The position numbers were made by a program, and so were the translations under genes. Shown one piece after another: positions 12,101 to 27,100 of a stretch of 64,000 nt of DNA. Source of the DNA: Sitta carolinensis (taxonomy: Eukaryota > Chordata > Aves > Passeriformes > Sittidae); the NCBI GenBank assembly GCA_032173965.1, contig JAVUNC010000006.1, positions 34,257,870 to 34,321,869 of the forward strand, read 5' to 3'. The notes under the pieces were generated by a model that made no database searches, had not been told where the DNA came from, and worked only from the letters and a program-made list of their open reading frames with translations. Numbering within the stretch: the stretch's first letter is position 1; each line of letters starts with the position of its first letter.

Positions 12101-15100
12101 TTCTGTGGGAGGCTACAAGATTTTTCTTGTTTTCAGCTGTTTTACAGAAACCTCACTCTGAAATCTTTGTCTGCTTACTATATAGAGCAATTGACCCTTT
12201 GGGATCCTTCTACCTGCATACCACTCCTATATAAAATTCCTTAGTGTTTTTGTATTTGGGCATAATGATATTCCAAAATGTTATAGGATGTCTGAGGGAA
12301 AAATCATCATAAAACGCTGTAGCATGCCGGCTTTCAGGTTCTCTGAGCCTTCAGTTTTACCTTTAGAGAGACTAAGAGTTTTAAGCATTGAATAGGAATA
12401 GTTTCTTTTCTCTGTCCCAAGCTAGTTTCCTTCTGGGAAGGCTTGAAGAACCAGGAGGGAGTTTACAAAGCAAATCTCAACTTTCTGGAATTCTGCATAT
12501 CAATGTATGGTCCCTTTGGGATCCTGAAATTCTCATACTTGTCCTCTTTACCCCTTGTCCCTTTCCTACCCTGATTTTTTTATTAATTTTTTTAATAGTC
12601 CTGAGTTAGGACTTAAATTTTTAATTTATTTTTTTCTTTCTGGACTCCAGGACAGAGCAGTTGAAGCAGCAGCATCTTCTATTCTTACAACTCTGTGCTA
12701 CAAAATTAATCTCGCCTCGTGCAGTGTCTTCATTTGAGACTAGTGATAACCATGATCTTCAGACTTCAATGCCTTTGGGCAGTTGTGCTTTTTAAAAGTT
12801 ACCTGAAATATTTAAGATTTTGGTGAAGAGTGAGTGAAATGATACATGTGATATGACATGCTTCTAGATTTATCTGCTTGCTTACAAGGAAAGACTAAAG
12901 TTTGTTTTTCCAGTCAGATTCTGTAGGTATTTTGCTCTGTATTTCCTATTCCTAAATACATCCTTTTCAAATTCAGATCCCCAGGGCCTGAGTCTGAGGT
13001 TGAGCCTCTTTGCTTAAATCATCGTGGTAGATTTTATCTGAATTATGTACTTTTTTTCTTGCAGCTGGGTAATTCAGAGGAAAGGGAAATGAAATACTAA
13101 AAATATTTCTTTTAATCTATGCCATTTGGCATATAAGAAAAACAAGTGTTTTTCTCCATACTCTTTCTTGCTGTAGCTGATGAGCTGTTGAGGGAGGCTC
13201 CATAAATAACATGTAACTGTTGTTGTTAGCACAGGATCATGTGTATTCCTGCCAGTGTACCACAGCAGTGTGATATAAATGTTTAATTGCAGAGAAACAT
13301 CTGGTGCATGAGGCTTGATAACAGGAGCAGGGTTGTTGATAGTTGTTGCCGTAATTGAGATTGTGGTTGTTATCCAAGAGGTGTGTTCCAAGTGTCTCCT
13401 TCTGAAACAAGGAATTATCAGACCCTTTAAAAATTACCTTTTTTGCATTAATATTGGGAGCACTTGAGAAGCCACATATATAGTAGTCGTGATTTAGACA
13501 AACTTTAGTGTTTTGCCTTTTTTTTTTCCATCTCAGACTGTTGAACCACCACAGGAAAAGTAGTACTTTACCAAAGCAGTTATTTAGTGCCCCACAGAAC
13601 AACAGGTAGCTACCAGACTCCTTAGTTCTACTGAGACCATGTCATCATCCCCTATGAACCTATTTTGGTGTACTCTGGAATTGAACAAACTTCTAAACTC
13701 TCTTCTTGGAGTGAATTCTGAAGGCAAGAGAGAGCTCCTAATCTGTGTACAACTATGCTTTTTTTTTTAGCTGTATGCAATGCCATTCTTTTCTTTCTCT
13801 CTCCTTCTCCCTAACCTTACTTTTAGAAAGGAATTTAGAGCTAGATATTCCTTTTACCCAGCCTGCTAACAACCTCTGCATTCTTTAACAAGTGCCTGGA
13901 GGTTGTGGTAGCATTCATCAGAAGGATGACTATTTTTCATTTTAGCATGTGATGCAGGGGATGGTTCAAGATAAACCATGGTTTTAACCTAAGTATTAGT
14001 ATTATAAGTAATCTTCATCATTCTTGACCAAGGATAAATGAAGACTAATCCTCTATTTTAATTCTGTTTTCTGTGAGTAACTGCCTCAGATCTGATGTGG
14101 TGAAGAATTTGCTTCAAAAACCAGATAGTAAAACTAAAGTAGCAAAGCAGCTTTCATCATGATATTTTTTGAGACTATTTTACAAAGACACATCATCGTG
14201 TGTTTTTCCCTACCCCCTATTTATGCCAGCCTGTATTCTTATTTTGAACATGATTAATATTGATCCATATTGCAAAGAGAGATAGCCATGTCTACACAAG
14301 TGTCTTCTCAAGCCATTTTGTACAAAAGTCTAAGCCTTCTGTAAGCTGAAAGAAAGCAGCTTATGTGAAGTGTCTGTGGTTTTTGTTTTTGCTTTGAGTG
14401 CTAGGAGAAATGGGCCTTTCACCTAAAGCATCCTTGAGTTTGTCTTGGAGTTCCAAGGTGCTCAGATCTGTCTTTTATTGTAGGCAGAGGACATCCTATT
14501 AGTCAGGTGGATTGTTTCAGTGGTACTGCGATGTTGCAGAAACAGATGAGCAAGTCAGGCTGTTCTTCTCCAAAATGGATCTGCAATGCAGTTGAGATAT
14601 GTCATGAAATAACCCCTAAATCTGCCAAGTGATTGTTGCTGTTGAATTCTTCAGCACAGAAGTAGATGAATAAAAGAGAGTCTTTCCTTTAATCAAGAAT
14701 TTTATACTGAGCCATAACTGTGTCAATTTTCTAAAAGTGGGATACTGGTTTTCATGGTATTGAAACTATTGCTGAAGGGTTTGCCTTCTGAAACATCTAT
14801 TTAGACTGGCTGAAGGAACACTAAACTTCAAGGTTTACACAGTTTAAATCTGTCCCTGTAAAGTGTCTCAGAAAAATATCATCTAGATCACTATCGTATT
14901 GTGCTGGAAGTAAAAGAAAAGCAATTTCTTTTCAAACAGTTCTTATATTATTTCAGGATGACTTAAGGGGGCTAGCTATAACTAATGAAAAACTCTGCTA
15001 GAGGTATGGCTTCATAAATGGTTTTCTTCCGAAATGTCCATGTAATTGGACTTTTGTTACAAGCACCATTGAATGTTGTTCTTACTAGCACAGAATAGTT

Positions 15101-18100
15101 GACAGGCATAAAGCCAATACTTTGTTAATAAAGTACTTGATCAGTAATAATTTGATTTAAAAGTTATCTTGTCAATATCTGGCCCTGATTTACTGACTTA
15201 GAAGAGTGACTCACTAAATAAGAAAATTCTGCTTTGCAGTGGCAAAGCAGAGTTTTATCATTTGCAGTCTGTGACCTGTTGTTTTCAAGTGTTAGTCAGC
15301 AGCAGCTGCACCAGTGCAGCACTCTGTGATGAAAGCCAGTCTCACAGTAACTCTCTCATGGTGCTGTCTCATGATCTACAGCAGTGGTACAGGGAAAGGG
15401 TGAGTGAGCTGTGCTGTGTGTGAATGACCTAGAAGAGCAGCGTTTGTTTTGCTGCTCGGTCAGATCTGTGTGTAGTTGCAGCTGCCGTTTTCTCCTCTCC
15501 CACCTTTCCTTTGAAGAAAGTGTCGGCAATACATGTTGCTGCACTATGACTGTCTCTAGCTACTTTGTGGATCATTAGCTTCTCTGACTTGGGAAAAAAC
15601 CACCTGGGTCCTATAGGCTACTTTGATTCTCATTTTAGGATTAGTTAGCCTGGATAGTTTCAGTGTAATGTACCAGCTTGAAATTGAGGTTTTGTTCTTG
15701 CTTGTGTCCCATCTTTAGAAACACTAAATTTCTAAGGTTTTCAAGTCATTATCAGAGAGATGAAGCTTGTCTTAGGTTGAAGGGGGGAGGATGAGAGACC
15801 GAAGGGAGAGAGAGGATAAATTAAATTTTCTAGAGGTAGCTTCTTGTTTCTCTCTTCCTTTCCCTAATACGAGAAATTCTGCTGTGTATAAGTGAGGAAT
15901 AATCTTAGAAACTTTCTGTAGAGTGCTAGATCTGTGCCTGTCTCTATCTTGTTTAATTGTGGCCACACAAATGGGTCTTCTAAAGATGGTCTTCCTGTTT
16001 CTGTGGTGTAGCTGATATGGCTACACTTTGCTCTTGCATGTGCCAGTGCTGTTCTTTGGTTACTTTTCCCCATTAGTAATAGAAATTATTTCAGCCCTTT
16101 GTTTTACAAATCCTCATGCCTCGAGGTATGCATTTTCATACTTAGCAGTGAGAGGTTTCTTTTCTTTTTATTTTGTGTCCAACCTGTTCATTGGCTCATG
16201 TGTTGTAAGAATCCAAACTGTTGTTTCACATGCTTCCTTGACAATTTTGCAGTTTATATAAACAAAGCATATCTGGCAGCTGGTGCTGTTTATAGTTGTT
16301 CTTACTTCAACAGTACAGTTGTTCTTACCGCTTTCTCCATAGGGAGAGATTTACTTTATTTAACTTAATTAAAGAAATGCTCATTACAAGAGCGTGGACC
16401 AGAACAATTTTTAGGACCTACTTGAATGTTGCGTATGAGAGGGAGAGATACATGTGATACTTATTTCTTTGGCACTTCTAAAGTTCTACTATTTCAAGTG
16501 TCAAAGAATGTCAATGATAGACCTCACTCTTTTAATTGTAAACAGCCTTGGTGGTACTCCTGAACCAAAGCACTTGTTTTAGAGTGTCATTTAGATTCCT
16601 CACTGTTTTTGACAATCTTGTTTCCTCAGCCTTTATTGGAAGTGTAGCTTGCTCAGTGAAGCATTGAACTGAATAAAAGGAAAGAAAAATGTTACTTGTT
16701 AAATGAAACACTTTGGTTTTGATGAGTATAGATCAGAGTGAAAGTATCAACTTTCAAATCCCTTAAAACACAAAGTGACCAGTTTGACATTATTTTCACC
16801 CTTTTAAAAAGTTGCCACAAATCTTTAAAAATACAATTAACAAAATTAATCTTCATTGTTTTTCTCCCAAGTGGGACATTACCAGGCAGACCTAAAGTAG
16901 TATTTTTAAGGTCCACTCCTGTTTGCTAATGTCCTTTTTAAAGAGGCTCGTAAACAAAAATTGTATACTCAGAACAGACTCTGGAGTCTTCTGAATATTA
17001 TGAGTAAAATACCTGTCCTGAAAGGACCTCCAAACGACTGAGCCTTTGAAATGCAATTAACTGCATACAGTGAAGTGAAGGTCAGTTTTCTAAGTTTGGA
17101 GCAGGCCTCTGCTCTCTGAGTCTTTCACAAAGAAGAAAGTGTTAAACTCCTTGAACCAAATGGACTTTCCTTGAATTGGTGTACAAAATCAGGTGTCTTT
17201 TCTGTGCATGCAGTTTTAAACTCTTTGATTTCCAGAGAGATGGAATAATTGCAGAAAGTGCTGTCCTCCTGAGTACTATGCTTAAGCTATAGTGAACAGT
17301 AAGCTATATGCTTAAGCTACCCTGTGAGCAGGGTAATGTTGGTCATGATATCTGATTTTACTGTTTGTTTGTAATAATACTGTGACTATGGTAATGAAAT
17401 GTGGGATTTGGAGTAAGTCTGTTACAAAGGAGATTTGGACTGAAATACCATGTTTAGATTTGGTCACTTTAATTTCTTGTTTACTTTGCAGCTTGAAGAT
17501 GAAGCTACACAAGCTGTTGATATTTATCAATTATTCTATGGTTTCTGTTTGAAAAGAAAAAATATGCAGAAAACAGACTGCAACAAAATAAATATTGAGT
17601 ATCTTTACAAAATGAAAAAAAAAATCATTGTAGCAGATTGGGTTTCTTGGAAAATTTTCTTATCGCACTTACAATTGTCTGTACCATTTGTGCTTTTTGA
17701 GCTTGCATAAAATATGTTGATATTGATGGAAGTAACTCTATTTGATGGAAAGGTCTCATGAAATGAAGCATGCCCTACTGCGTTGTGCAAAGTGGAATGC
17801 AAGCCTCTGAAAACACGGTGGGTTGTGTCAGAGTGTGAAAGACCAAGGCCATTGCATGGACACTTATTTTTTTGAAGGTCCTTGTGATGGAGTGATTCTT
17901 GGTGACTGGAAAAAAGGTACATGCAGCCATTTGCAAGGAGTGTCCAGGGGCTGGAGATTGGTCAGCCTAACCTTAGGCGTTGAGAAGATTAGGAAGTATG
18001 TCCTGGTAGGATAAGGAGATGTTTGGGATCAGTTGACATGGGTTTATCAGGGACAAACCAACCAGACAGCTTTTGCTGAGAAGTAACTGACTATATGGAT

Positions 18101-21100
18101 AGAGACAGTGGTCGGAATCAATGGACAAAAATTGCAACAAGGGAAATGTTGAGTAGATAACAAGCTAAAATTTTCTAGAAGAATAACTGTCAAATTTTGT
18201 GTAATGTCATCTGGAGGGGTTTTGTAATCTGTAGAAATGCTCAAACCTGTGTGTAATCCTGTGCCTTCCCTAATGTTGAAGTACGTGTTTATTTTTCTTT
18301 CTTCACTTAGTACATTGAAATATCTTTTAGCTTTCATTTTTGCTGAACAGACTTCAATGGAAGAATGGCAAAACTAGTGTGAATTGCTCCAAAGAAGCCT
18401 GTGTGTCTGGGGTGGGGAGCAGTCTGGGATTCCTGGCTTGGGCCCTTTCCTAGGGGAATGGAGCTGACAGTGACCGCTGGGGCTGGTGGCTGTTGCTGCT
18501 GCATGGCAAGTGGAGCAATGGAGTCTGTGTGCACGGGATTTCAAAGCCTGGTGCTGCTCCCTCCAGGTGCTTATGCTGACAGCATCTACTGCCCCTTTCC
18601 CTGCTTTTGCTGTACTCTGATATAATGTGTTATCCTCGTTTGTTCTCTAAACACAGAAAAGACTCTGTAAGCCATATTATGTCATAAATGTGCTCAGTCC
18701 GCAAAGGCTCACTTGTTCCCTGCTGCAGCTAACAATGGGTTTCACGTGCATTACCAAAACATTTCTTATTTACTATAAAACCTTCTCATTCCTGTTCTCT
18801 TCAGACATTGATTGTTTGCAAGACATGACTTGGGCTTTTCAAGTCCCAGAAGGGTGATGACTTTTACAGCACTCTTCTGACTAGAGGAAAAACTCAACAC
18901 ATTTCAGTAAAAGAAGTTTAGTGGCTCAGAAAGGTGAGGTAGAGCATTACCGGTTTCTTGAATTTTGGAAGCGTACTGGGTGCAGCTTTGCTGGGCAGCC
19001 GGGTATTATGTTGTACCTTCAGGTCTGAGAAGTGGTGGTAAGCTGTAAGAAATGGGGAGAGGGATGAGAAATGGACTGTCATACTGAAGACTCGGGATGG
19101 CTGGAGACTTTAAAAGGTCTGAGGGAGATCTACAGAGAATATATGGATGGTGATAAGAGACATAATGAGGGACACATCCAATATCAGTATTCATATATGA
19201 AACCAGTTTTTTTGGTGGAGTATCAGAAGTGTATCTTCTGTTCAGAGAAAAGCTTTGGAATCAAATACTGCTTTTTGAGGAGGAAGGGGAGAATACTCAC
19301 TTGAGGTTAATGTTTTAATTCTTTTTTATCTTAGAACAGAGGAGACATATTCTACAGTGAATCAGGCAGGGAGATGAAAAATTGAAAAGTAAAACAAAAT
19401 ATCACATGATGTGATAAACCTGAGTACTTAATGATGTGTTTGCTTTCATTAGTTTGTGTTTAAAATTCAGGCAATGCTAGTGAAATAAAATTATTTTTAA
19501 TACTTCCTGTTTTTTTTTTTTTTACAGATGACATGGCAGAACTTCTTCTTGGCGAGTCCAAACTAGAGCAATTTTTGAAGCAGAATACTCTTAAACACAG
19601 TAGTAGTCCCCGGGGCCCCCAGCCAAAGCTGACAGAGGTCAGGAAACATCTCACGGCAGCACTTGATAGGGGGAATCTCAAGGTATGTCAGTCGGCCTGA
19701 GCAACAATTAGAAAAGTTGAAATGGACTGAAGTATTGAGGAAAAGTTCCTTATATTTGCATGTTCTGAAAGTGAGATTAATAAAAAGAGCATTTTCTGTC
19801 AGAACCTTCTTATGTTCATAACCGTTCTGGTCCTTCTTTTACTTAACTATTGTTGTAGTTACTACATCAGCTTACCTCTTCTGTACTCAACATCCATCTT
19901 TTCAGAGATCAAAACAAGCTAATTTTACAGTCATCTGTAATATTTTATTTTCGGGGGCTACTGGGAGTATTAATTTCTCTTTCTTTTCTCTCTTCATTCC
20001 TCCATTAGTTCTTTTTTTCAAGACATTTATTCTGCCCTGATGCTTTGAAATGGTGTGAATTAAATATGCAGCCTGTGGAACATATATCATTAAGTTTTGA
20101 TGCTATGTCATTTTCAACTGTGCCTGTGGTGTTAGAAAAAGAAGTCATTGGAGGAGTTGTAATGATAGGCTACCTTTAAATAGTTTTATCACCTGGCAAA
20201 ACTGGTTTCTAGCTGAGAGGTATTTCTGGTACAAGTGTAAATAGGCATGTGAATATCTAAAATGGCTGGTAATGCTTTTCAGTAGCTTGTTGGAATGAGA
20301 TTTAGTGAATTCCCCCCTGCTTCAAGCTTCTCAAACATTACACAAGACAGGATTTTGTTCATTTATTGTGCTCGTAGAAGAAATATTCTGGGTGTGACAG
20401 AAAACATACCTAATAATTACCAGAAAGAATTAGGTGTGTTTTCTCAGGGAAAACCCTTTCTTATTTCTCTTCCTTCTAGCCAGAATTCCTACAAGAAGCT
20501 AACCTAATAATGGCCAAATTAAACTATGTGGAAGGTGATTACAAAGAAGCTTGAACACATATGCCAGAGTTGGTGTTGATGACTTGCAGCTGACTGCAGT
20601 GCCACCGTATCGGCTACGTATGATTGCTGAAGCATATTCTACAAAAGGTAAGATTGCTCTTTCAGTATCATCATGTGGAAATAGTTTTTTAAAAGTTAAT
20701 TTATATCTTGTCCAAAGATAAAGAATTTTTTAGTTTGAATGCCATCTGCACAGTAGTGGAGTGCCATATTTGTAGTTAAATAAGAGGATGGTTTGGGTCC
20801 TTTAAATTATTTCGAGTTTGTGATAGGTTGACAAGACAATTTTAGCTCAATTAATATTCTAACTGTGCTGTCACCTGGTCAGATTTTTTGAGTGTGTGTA
20901 TTTAAAAGTCCTTCCATATATAAATATCACAGTAACTGTGGCTAGATACTAAAAGTATTCACTGTTGATGAAAGTTGAGGGTTACAAAATGAAGTGCAGT
21001 TTTGTGGTGGCTGTGGGCAGAATGGAGAACTTTGATTCACAGTGATGCCTCTTACTGAATGTTAAAATGCTCAGTCTAAGCTAGGTTGCATAGCTAAATT

Positions 21101-24100
21101 GCCACTTAATTGAGAAGAGAATTAATAACATAATTGACTTAAAGCAATGCATCCCTTATGCACTTTTATTTTTGAATTTTTCTAATATGAATATAGTTTT
21201 TAAAAAAATTTAGTAAGTGAAGGTAATTAAAAACCATTTTCTTTACTACTCTAGTATAGTGAAAATTGTAATGCTGGCCTTGTGTCTTAAGGTGGCAGTG
21301 CCACTTCAGTTTAGATAACTGTAATAGACTTAGGGCTGGTCAGTGTGTTGGGGAAAATGGCAGTTTGTATGCCAGGGGTTTATTAGAGTTTACTGAGTGA
21401 AGTGTTTGCTTTGGTCTACTGTGTTTAAGCATGGGTGTGGTTGCATATGTAGTTTTTGTTATGGCAAGAGGAGAGTGTCAAAGGCAGCAAAACATTTGTG
21501 AGAGACTTCTATAGCTTTGAGTGACAATTGATCAGGGATTATTTCTTACGTTAGTCATGGAAGAGAGTGACTGTTTTCCTCCAGTAAACGTTAGACGAGC
21601 ATGAATCATGTCCTGTAGAGATGTCAAGGAAATAAGGGAACTAACTGGTAGCAGAGACAAAAGGTGCTTCATAAGTGTGGTCACTATTTAGATTAAAGTG
21701 GGAAGTGGAAGTATAGGGGGAATTCTTGTATATGATGTAAATCTGCCCAGTTTTCTCAAACAGCATCTCTGTGGGCTTTAGAGCAGTGTCTGCTTTGGGT
21801 ACACTTCCACTCAAGTTTGTGGATTTTGGCTGTTCCTTTTGTTTTGTTTTTTAAATCTATGAGAATGTCTGTTGAATTTGTCATGTTCTTTCCATGGACT
21901 TGATCAACTTTTAGAACCTAAATTTGCTTTTGTCTCCAAGGAATTTAATTGAATCTTTTCCCAGAGCTCAACTTTTCTGGCTCTGTTTTATTTGGCCTCG
22001 TAAGGATATAAACCAGTTGAAACCATAGTGGCATAAATTTTGCACATAAAATTAGTATTATTAATTTTACTTAATTCAAACATAATGTATTAGAAAATAG
22101 AAAAACTCTCTGGCATGTTTTGTAGGTTCAGATTTAAAAAAAAAAGTGAACAGAAACACAGCATATTTTCTGTCTAGATGTGTGGGTTTTTTTTTTCTTC
22201 TGATTTAAAATTTTATTCTTAAACATTGAAATCTGTCATATGAGGAGGCCTGATTTGTCTTGATGGGTCTTCATTACTTCTGTCAGTTCTGTTGGATGAC
22301 TGGCTACAAGTTTTGTTCATGTTCAAGAACATCTTTTTTTGCTGTTGTGTTTCCAGTTTGAATGAAATTGTTGGACAGTTTGGGTTGGAAGGGACCTTAA
22401 AAATCATCTCATTCCACTAGACCAGGTTGCTCAAAGCCCCATCCAACCTGGCTGTGAACACTCCCAGGGATGGGGCATCCACAGCTTCTCTGGACAGCCT
22501 GTTTCAGTGCCTCACCACCTCACAGTAGACAATTTCTTCCTGACAGCTAATCTAAACCTGCCCCCTTTCAATTTAAAGCCTTTGTGCCTTGTCGTATCCC
22601 TACATGCTCTTGTAAAATGTCCCTCTCCAGCTTTCTTGCAGGCCCATTGAGGTGCAGGAAGATATGATTTAAGGTCTGCCTAGAGCCTTTTCTTCTCCAG
22701 GTTGAGCAACCTCAGCTCTCTCAGAAGATTAAAAAAAATTTAATTTCCTTTCTTCTCATGGTAGAGGATTGCAAGAATATAGTCTTCTGTGTGTTCTAGA
22801 ATGAGGTGGTAATCACAGAGCAGTATTAAATTTAATATTCAAAGTCTGGACAGGTTTAGAATAACTGACAACTAAATAGAATAAGTTTCTACCCAGTAAT
22901 GTACATTTAATTATCACCCTCCCATTTCTGGTTGATGTTTTTCTTTCTCCTTTTAAGAGTGACTGTAAACTTTATGGTCTAAATTTAGAGTATCTTCAGA
23001 GGTAACTAAGGCTTGTAAGTATTACCCAACTAAATACAAGTAATTCTTGCAGAGATTTTTTGCTACACTGGGATTTTTATTTCTGCTTGTATGTTCAGGA
23101 ATAACTGGATTATATAAAGATAAAACTCTTCAGAACATTTAGATTTTATTTCTTTGGCAGTCATAGCACCATGTAAGCAGAGAGGGGCTGTCTGTGCCTG
23201 TTTACAAGCATTGGCCCAGCTGCACCATTTAATGCTGCACCATGCAGAGGCAGTGAAAGATACTTGCTGGAATTTCCCCATTTCAATCCAGTTCCAGTGG
23301 ATTTGCAGTCTTGTATACTATTGTGTAGTGGTCAAATTCTGATGTTCTTACATTGAGAAAGGCAGAGAGCAGATAACAATTGGTAGTTTTTAATTGCCTT
23401 AACATTTTTTCATTATTCAATGTGGGACCACCTCCATGTACTTACCTTTTCACTGTGAGGCTTCATTCTGTATTCTCATAGGTGATAGATTGAGAGGGAT
23501 GCATGAGTTGACATGTTTCTTCTTCTACAGTTATTACAGGATACTTACATGAGCATGTTGCACTGTAACCATAGACAGTTCCACAGCTCACAACAAGCCC
23601 TTGGAAATGACCTGCTTTCCAGATGGCTCATCTTACTCCTGCACATGGAACACACAAAGTATGTCTGTCTGTTCTTCTTAGCAAAGGAAGGGTCGGTATG
23701 GTTGGATGCAACAAAGTTCCAAATAGATTCAGGGTCAGCTCAACTCATTACATAAATTTGTTAAATGCTTATAAATGTATCTTTAAAATAATATTTTTTC
23801 TTAAAAGAATTCTTTATGCTGCTTACAGCTTTAGTTGAGGGCAGCATATTTAAGAAACTGTATATGAGAAGAGGCATAATATGGAGTTACAGTAAGTCAA
23901 ACCAAGGATTCAAAGACTCTCAAACCCAGCAAGGAAGATTAAATGAGTGCTATTATTTTCTTGGAAATTTCTAGTTAATGAAATGCTGCTTCAGCTCTTC
24001 CAAAGAAAGTCTCTTGCTAGATTTGTCAAAATGTAACATTGTAAAATTTCAACAAAATTTTAAGAAAATCGTATCGACTTTCCTTTTGAAATACTTTCTA

Positions 24101-27100
24101 TTTCCATTTCATATGGCTCTTTGCCAGCCTTTGGTGTGCGGGGAATCACAGGCTCTCAGTGCCCAAGAAGTGCTGGAAAGTGGTTCCTTTTCTGTTGCTC
24201 CTCCTAGGGAAAATGTGCAAAATCATTAGTGTGCTGATGAAAGCATGGCTGTATTTTATCAGACTGAATAGCTCATGGACAATTTTGTTTGGTTTTAATT
24301 TTTCCCTGGCTTCTGGCAACAAAAGTAACTTCTAGTAGTGACGTCTTGTGCTTTATCCTGTCTCAAAGAAGATGCAGGATGATCTGATGAAAAGGTATCT
24401 GCTGCTGTGTCCATTGAAACAACAGGGAGCAGACTAACCATGTGAATGCATGAGGCAAATCCTCAGAAACTTGGTTAGTATAATTCCAATATTTTCCTGC
24501 CTTTTTTCACACTTTTCCTCAAATTCACATGTTAAAAACAGAGTTGTAGAAGAAGATGATTTTCTTTTATTTACTTCATGGACTAGCAAACCTTTCTGAC
24601 CTTACACTGATGTTTTTGTGTGGATGCCCATAGAATGTAGTTCTGATTACACCTAGTGGATTTTTTTTGAGGAAGGAGTTAATTTTGATGCTGTGCTTCT
24701 GAGTAATGATTCTGTATGGGTATGTAGAAGGTGTTGTGTGGGATAGAGTGTTAATAAAATCATAGTTTTTTGTATTAAATACATAATTTTTTAAAATTCA
24801 GATACTTACTTGAAGACATGCAGAGGGACATTTTTAAAATATAGTATAAAACATAAATTGAGAAGATGAAGCTTTTCAAATCAATGGACCACTTAGTATT
24901 TGCAAAAACATGAGAATACTTATTTGGTTCTGTTGGTTAGCTTTTCCCCCATCTGCTTGTAAATTCATTTGACACATAAGCAGAAGAGAAGCATCCAATA
25001 AAACAATTTTCTGTAGCAAAATGCCTATGGTTGGAGTTGCCAGCTTGTTTCAAGGGGATGTGATGAGGGAGAGAAAAATAGGTGTAAAAGAATGACATTG
25101 CTGAAGAGATGGACAGGTTTGCATGACTCTTGTGGCAATGTGTTAGCCTGAGAGCAGACGTATGAAATTGCTGGAGCTGGCTTCCTGAAGCTGTTTGCCT
25201 CTTGGTCACAGGAGCATGTCATACCTTTAAAAAAACTGAAATTTTAAGGAGCAGTGCAGGAAGACACAGATTTTTTGTCTTCTGCCACAAGTATAACTTG
25301 GATATCATTACCGGTTATTAGAGATGTCTTGTGTGGATTGAGCAAAGCTAAGGAATGAGACTGGGCAGGGGGAGGAGGAAAGAAAGACAGTTTTGAGATT
25401 GTGGGGACAAGTCTTGGCTCAAAGTAAAATGTAGAGGTGTTTTGCACATTTCTGGATGTACTAAATAGTTAATATTTAAGTATCTTCACAAGAATACTTT
25501 CTGATAGGTAGAGAAGGTTCCCTGTTCAAAAGGTTAAGTTTGTGTCTTTAGGGTCTATTTGTTTTCTTTCTTTACTACATCAGTTTAGTTAGCAGTGCTC
25601 ATTTCTGAGATTGAGGAGGATCTTAAACTCATGAAGAATTGAAATAAGACAAATTATAAATCCATGAAGAGGTAAAGAGTATGTATGTCTTTTTCTTTTC
25701 ACATTAATCTTGTGTTACTAGCTCCAGCCTTTCCTATTTTCTTCTCTTACAAGACCAATCAAAAAAAAAATTCACGTGCTGTTGCCATACAGAATCCGTT
25801 TTAATATTGGCTGAAGCTAATAATCCCCTAGGGTTGCGACCTCTGAGAACAGAACAATTAAGTTTCTGTGATTTTTCAGCAGTATATAAAGGAGGTAATA
25901 TACTGGAAAGCATGCATAGGCATTATTCAAATACTGTGCAGGCAGTATCTCCTGTGTTTCTAAGCAATTTTGTTTGCTTATGGAAGCAGAGATTAAATGC
26001 ATGCAGTGGGATATTGAGGTGTTATTTTGGGGAGGAGCAGCTTGTCAGGAACTCTGAAATAGCAACTATTTATTTAACTAGGAAATAAGCTTATGGAAAT
26101 TTTAGGTAGTATAATTATGATACTGCTGCCTAAGTCAAAAGACATAATTGAAAAAATGGATTTATAATATTTGGCATTACAAATTATCGACCCCTTCTAA
26201 AAATGCATATAGAGGAACATAGCAATTTACAGGTCTGACATTTCTTAAAGTCTGCAACTTTGTAAACTTTTAGTTTACAAATTTTAGTAAAGAAAATGTA
26301 TTTATAATTAACACAGTGTATAGATTCATAGACTACTTCAGGTATCTGTCAAGATGACTGTTGCATTACAGTAATGAATTATTGTTAAGTGTGTGAGGGT
26401 TGTTGTTTAGAAGTTGGATTGTGACATTACAGAATTTTAGCCTTATTGCTGCAGGTTATTTTGCATCTTTACTGCCTATATCTTTATTTGAATAACTCTA
26501 TTTACATTTAGATTATGTGTGTTGAGAAAGGTGAGGCTGTCTTTACTGCTGCTGACCCATATTCAAATTTAATGTTGTATTTGCCAAGTTAAATGATTGG
26601 CTATTAATTAGTTCTGTTTACAGAAACATGGAAATACTCATTAGGTTCAGTGGCAGTGTCAGGTGCATGTGGATTACTACTTTGCAGTTAGGAAAAGATA
26701 CTGCACTTACAGTTTAATCATATGCAATTGTAATGGAATCTTGTGCACTGCTAGCCAGTGTCAGCAGACACCAAGCAGCTCTGCATGGAAGAATGCTAAA
26801 TGAAAGCTGGTTTAGTAATTATGCTGGGGATCTCTAGACTCATTAGGCAATGGGTCAGGAACTCAGGTTCCCCGCCCCCCCTCCTGTCTTGCTGTGCAAA
26901 TGTTGCAGACTGTCAGTGAGCATTTTGCAGACCATGGCTAGGAGGTCTATGCCATAGGGAGTTCAGATTTTCTCCATTAAACCTTTTCTTTCCTCAGACT
27001 GCATTTATGATGTCTGCTCTGCTGGAGCAGGGTCTGGAAGGAACTCAGGCATATTGTCCTGCTTCCCTCAGTACTGTTTTTAGCTCTCTTATATGAAAAT

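Larger units (their letters stand above)
3128..19527 (+). other. TTC7B intron 1 (16.4 kb)
   Basis: Its first 300 bases are G-rich CpG island; the rest is AT-rich. It holds a nearly full-length solo LTR (6007-6716), a CR1 3' end (about 11571-11680) and a CR1 reverse-transcriptase-region remnant (about 17895-18125). Small direct repeats are a (GAAT)4 run near 11380-11394 and a 13-base duplication (17277-17289 and 17307-17319). A moderately GC-rich patch at 18380-18610 has no recognised identity. No other gene was seen. The intron ends in a long T tract and ttacag. Confidence 0.85.

Noticed and set aside
20482..20484. Alternative acceptor four bases into exon 3 as a rescue of the frame
   Set aside because: Use of it opens a frame with an early stop and does not restore the phase to exon 4.
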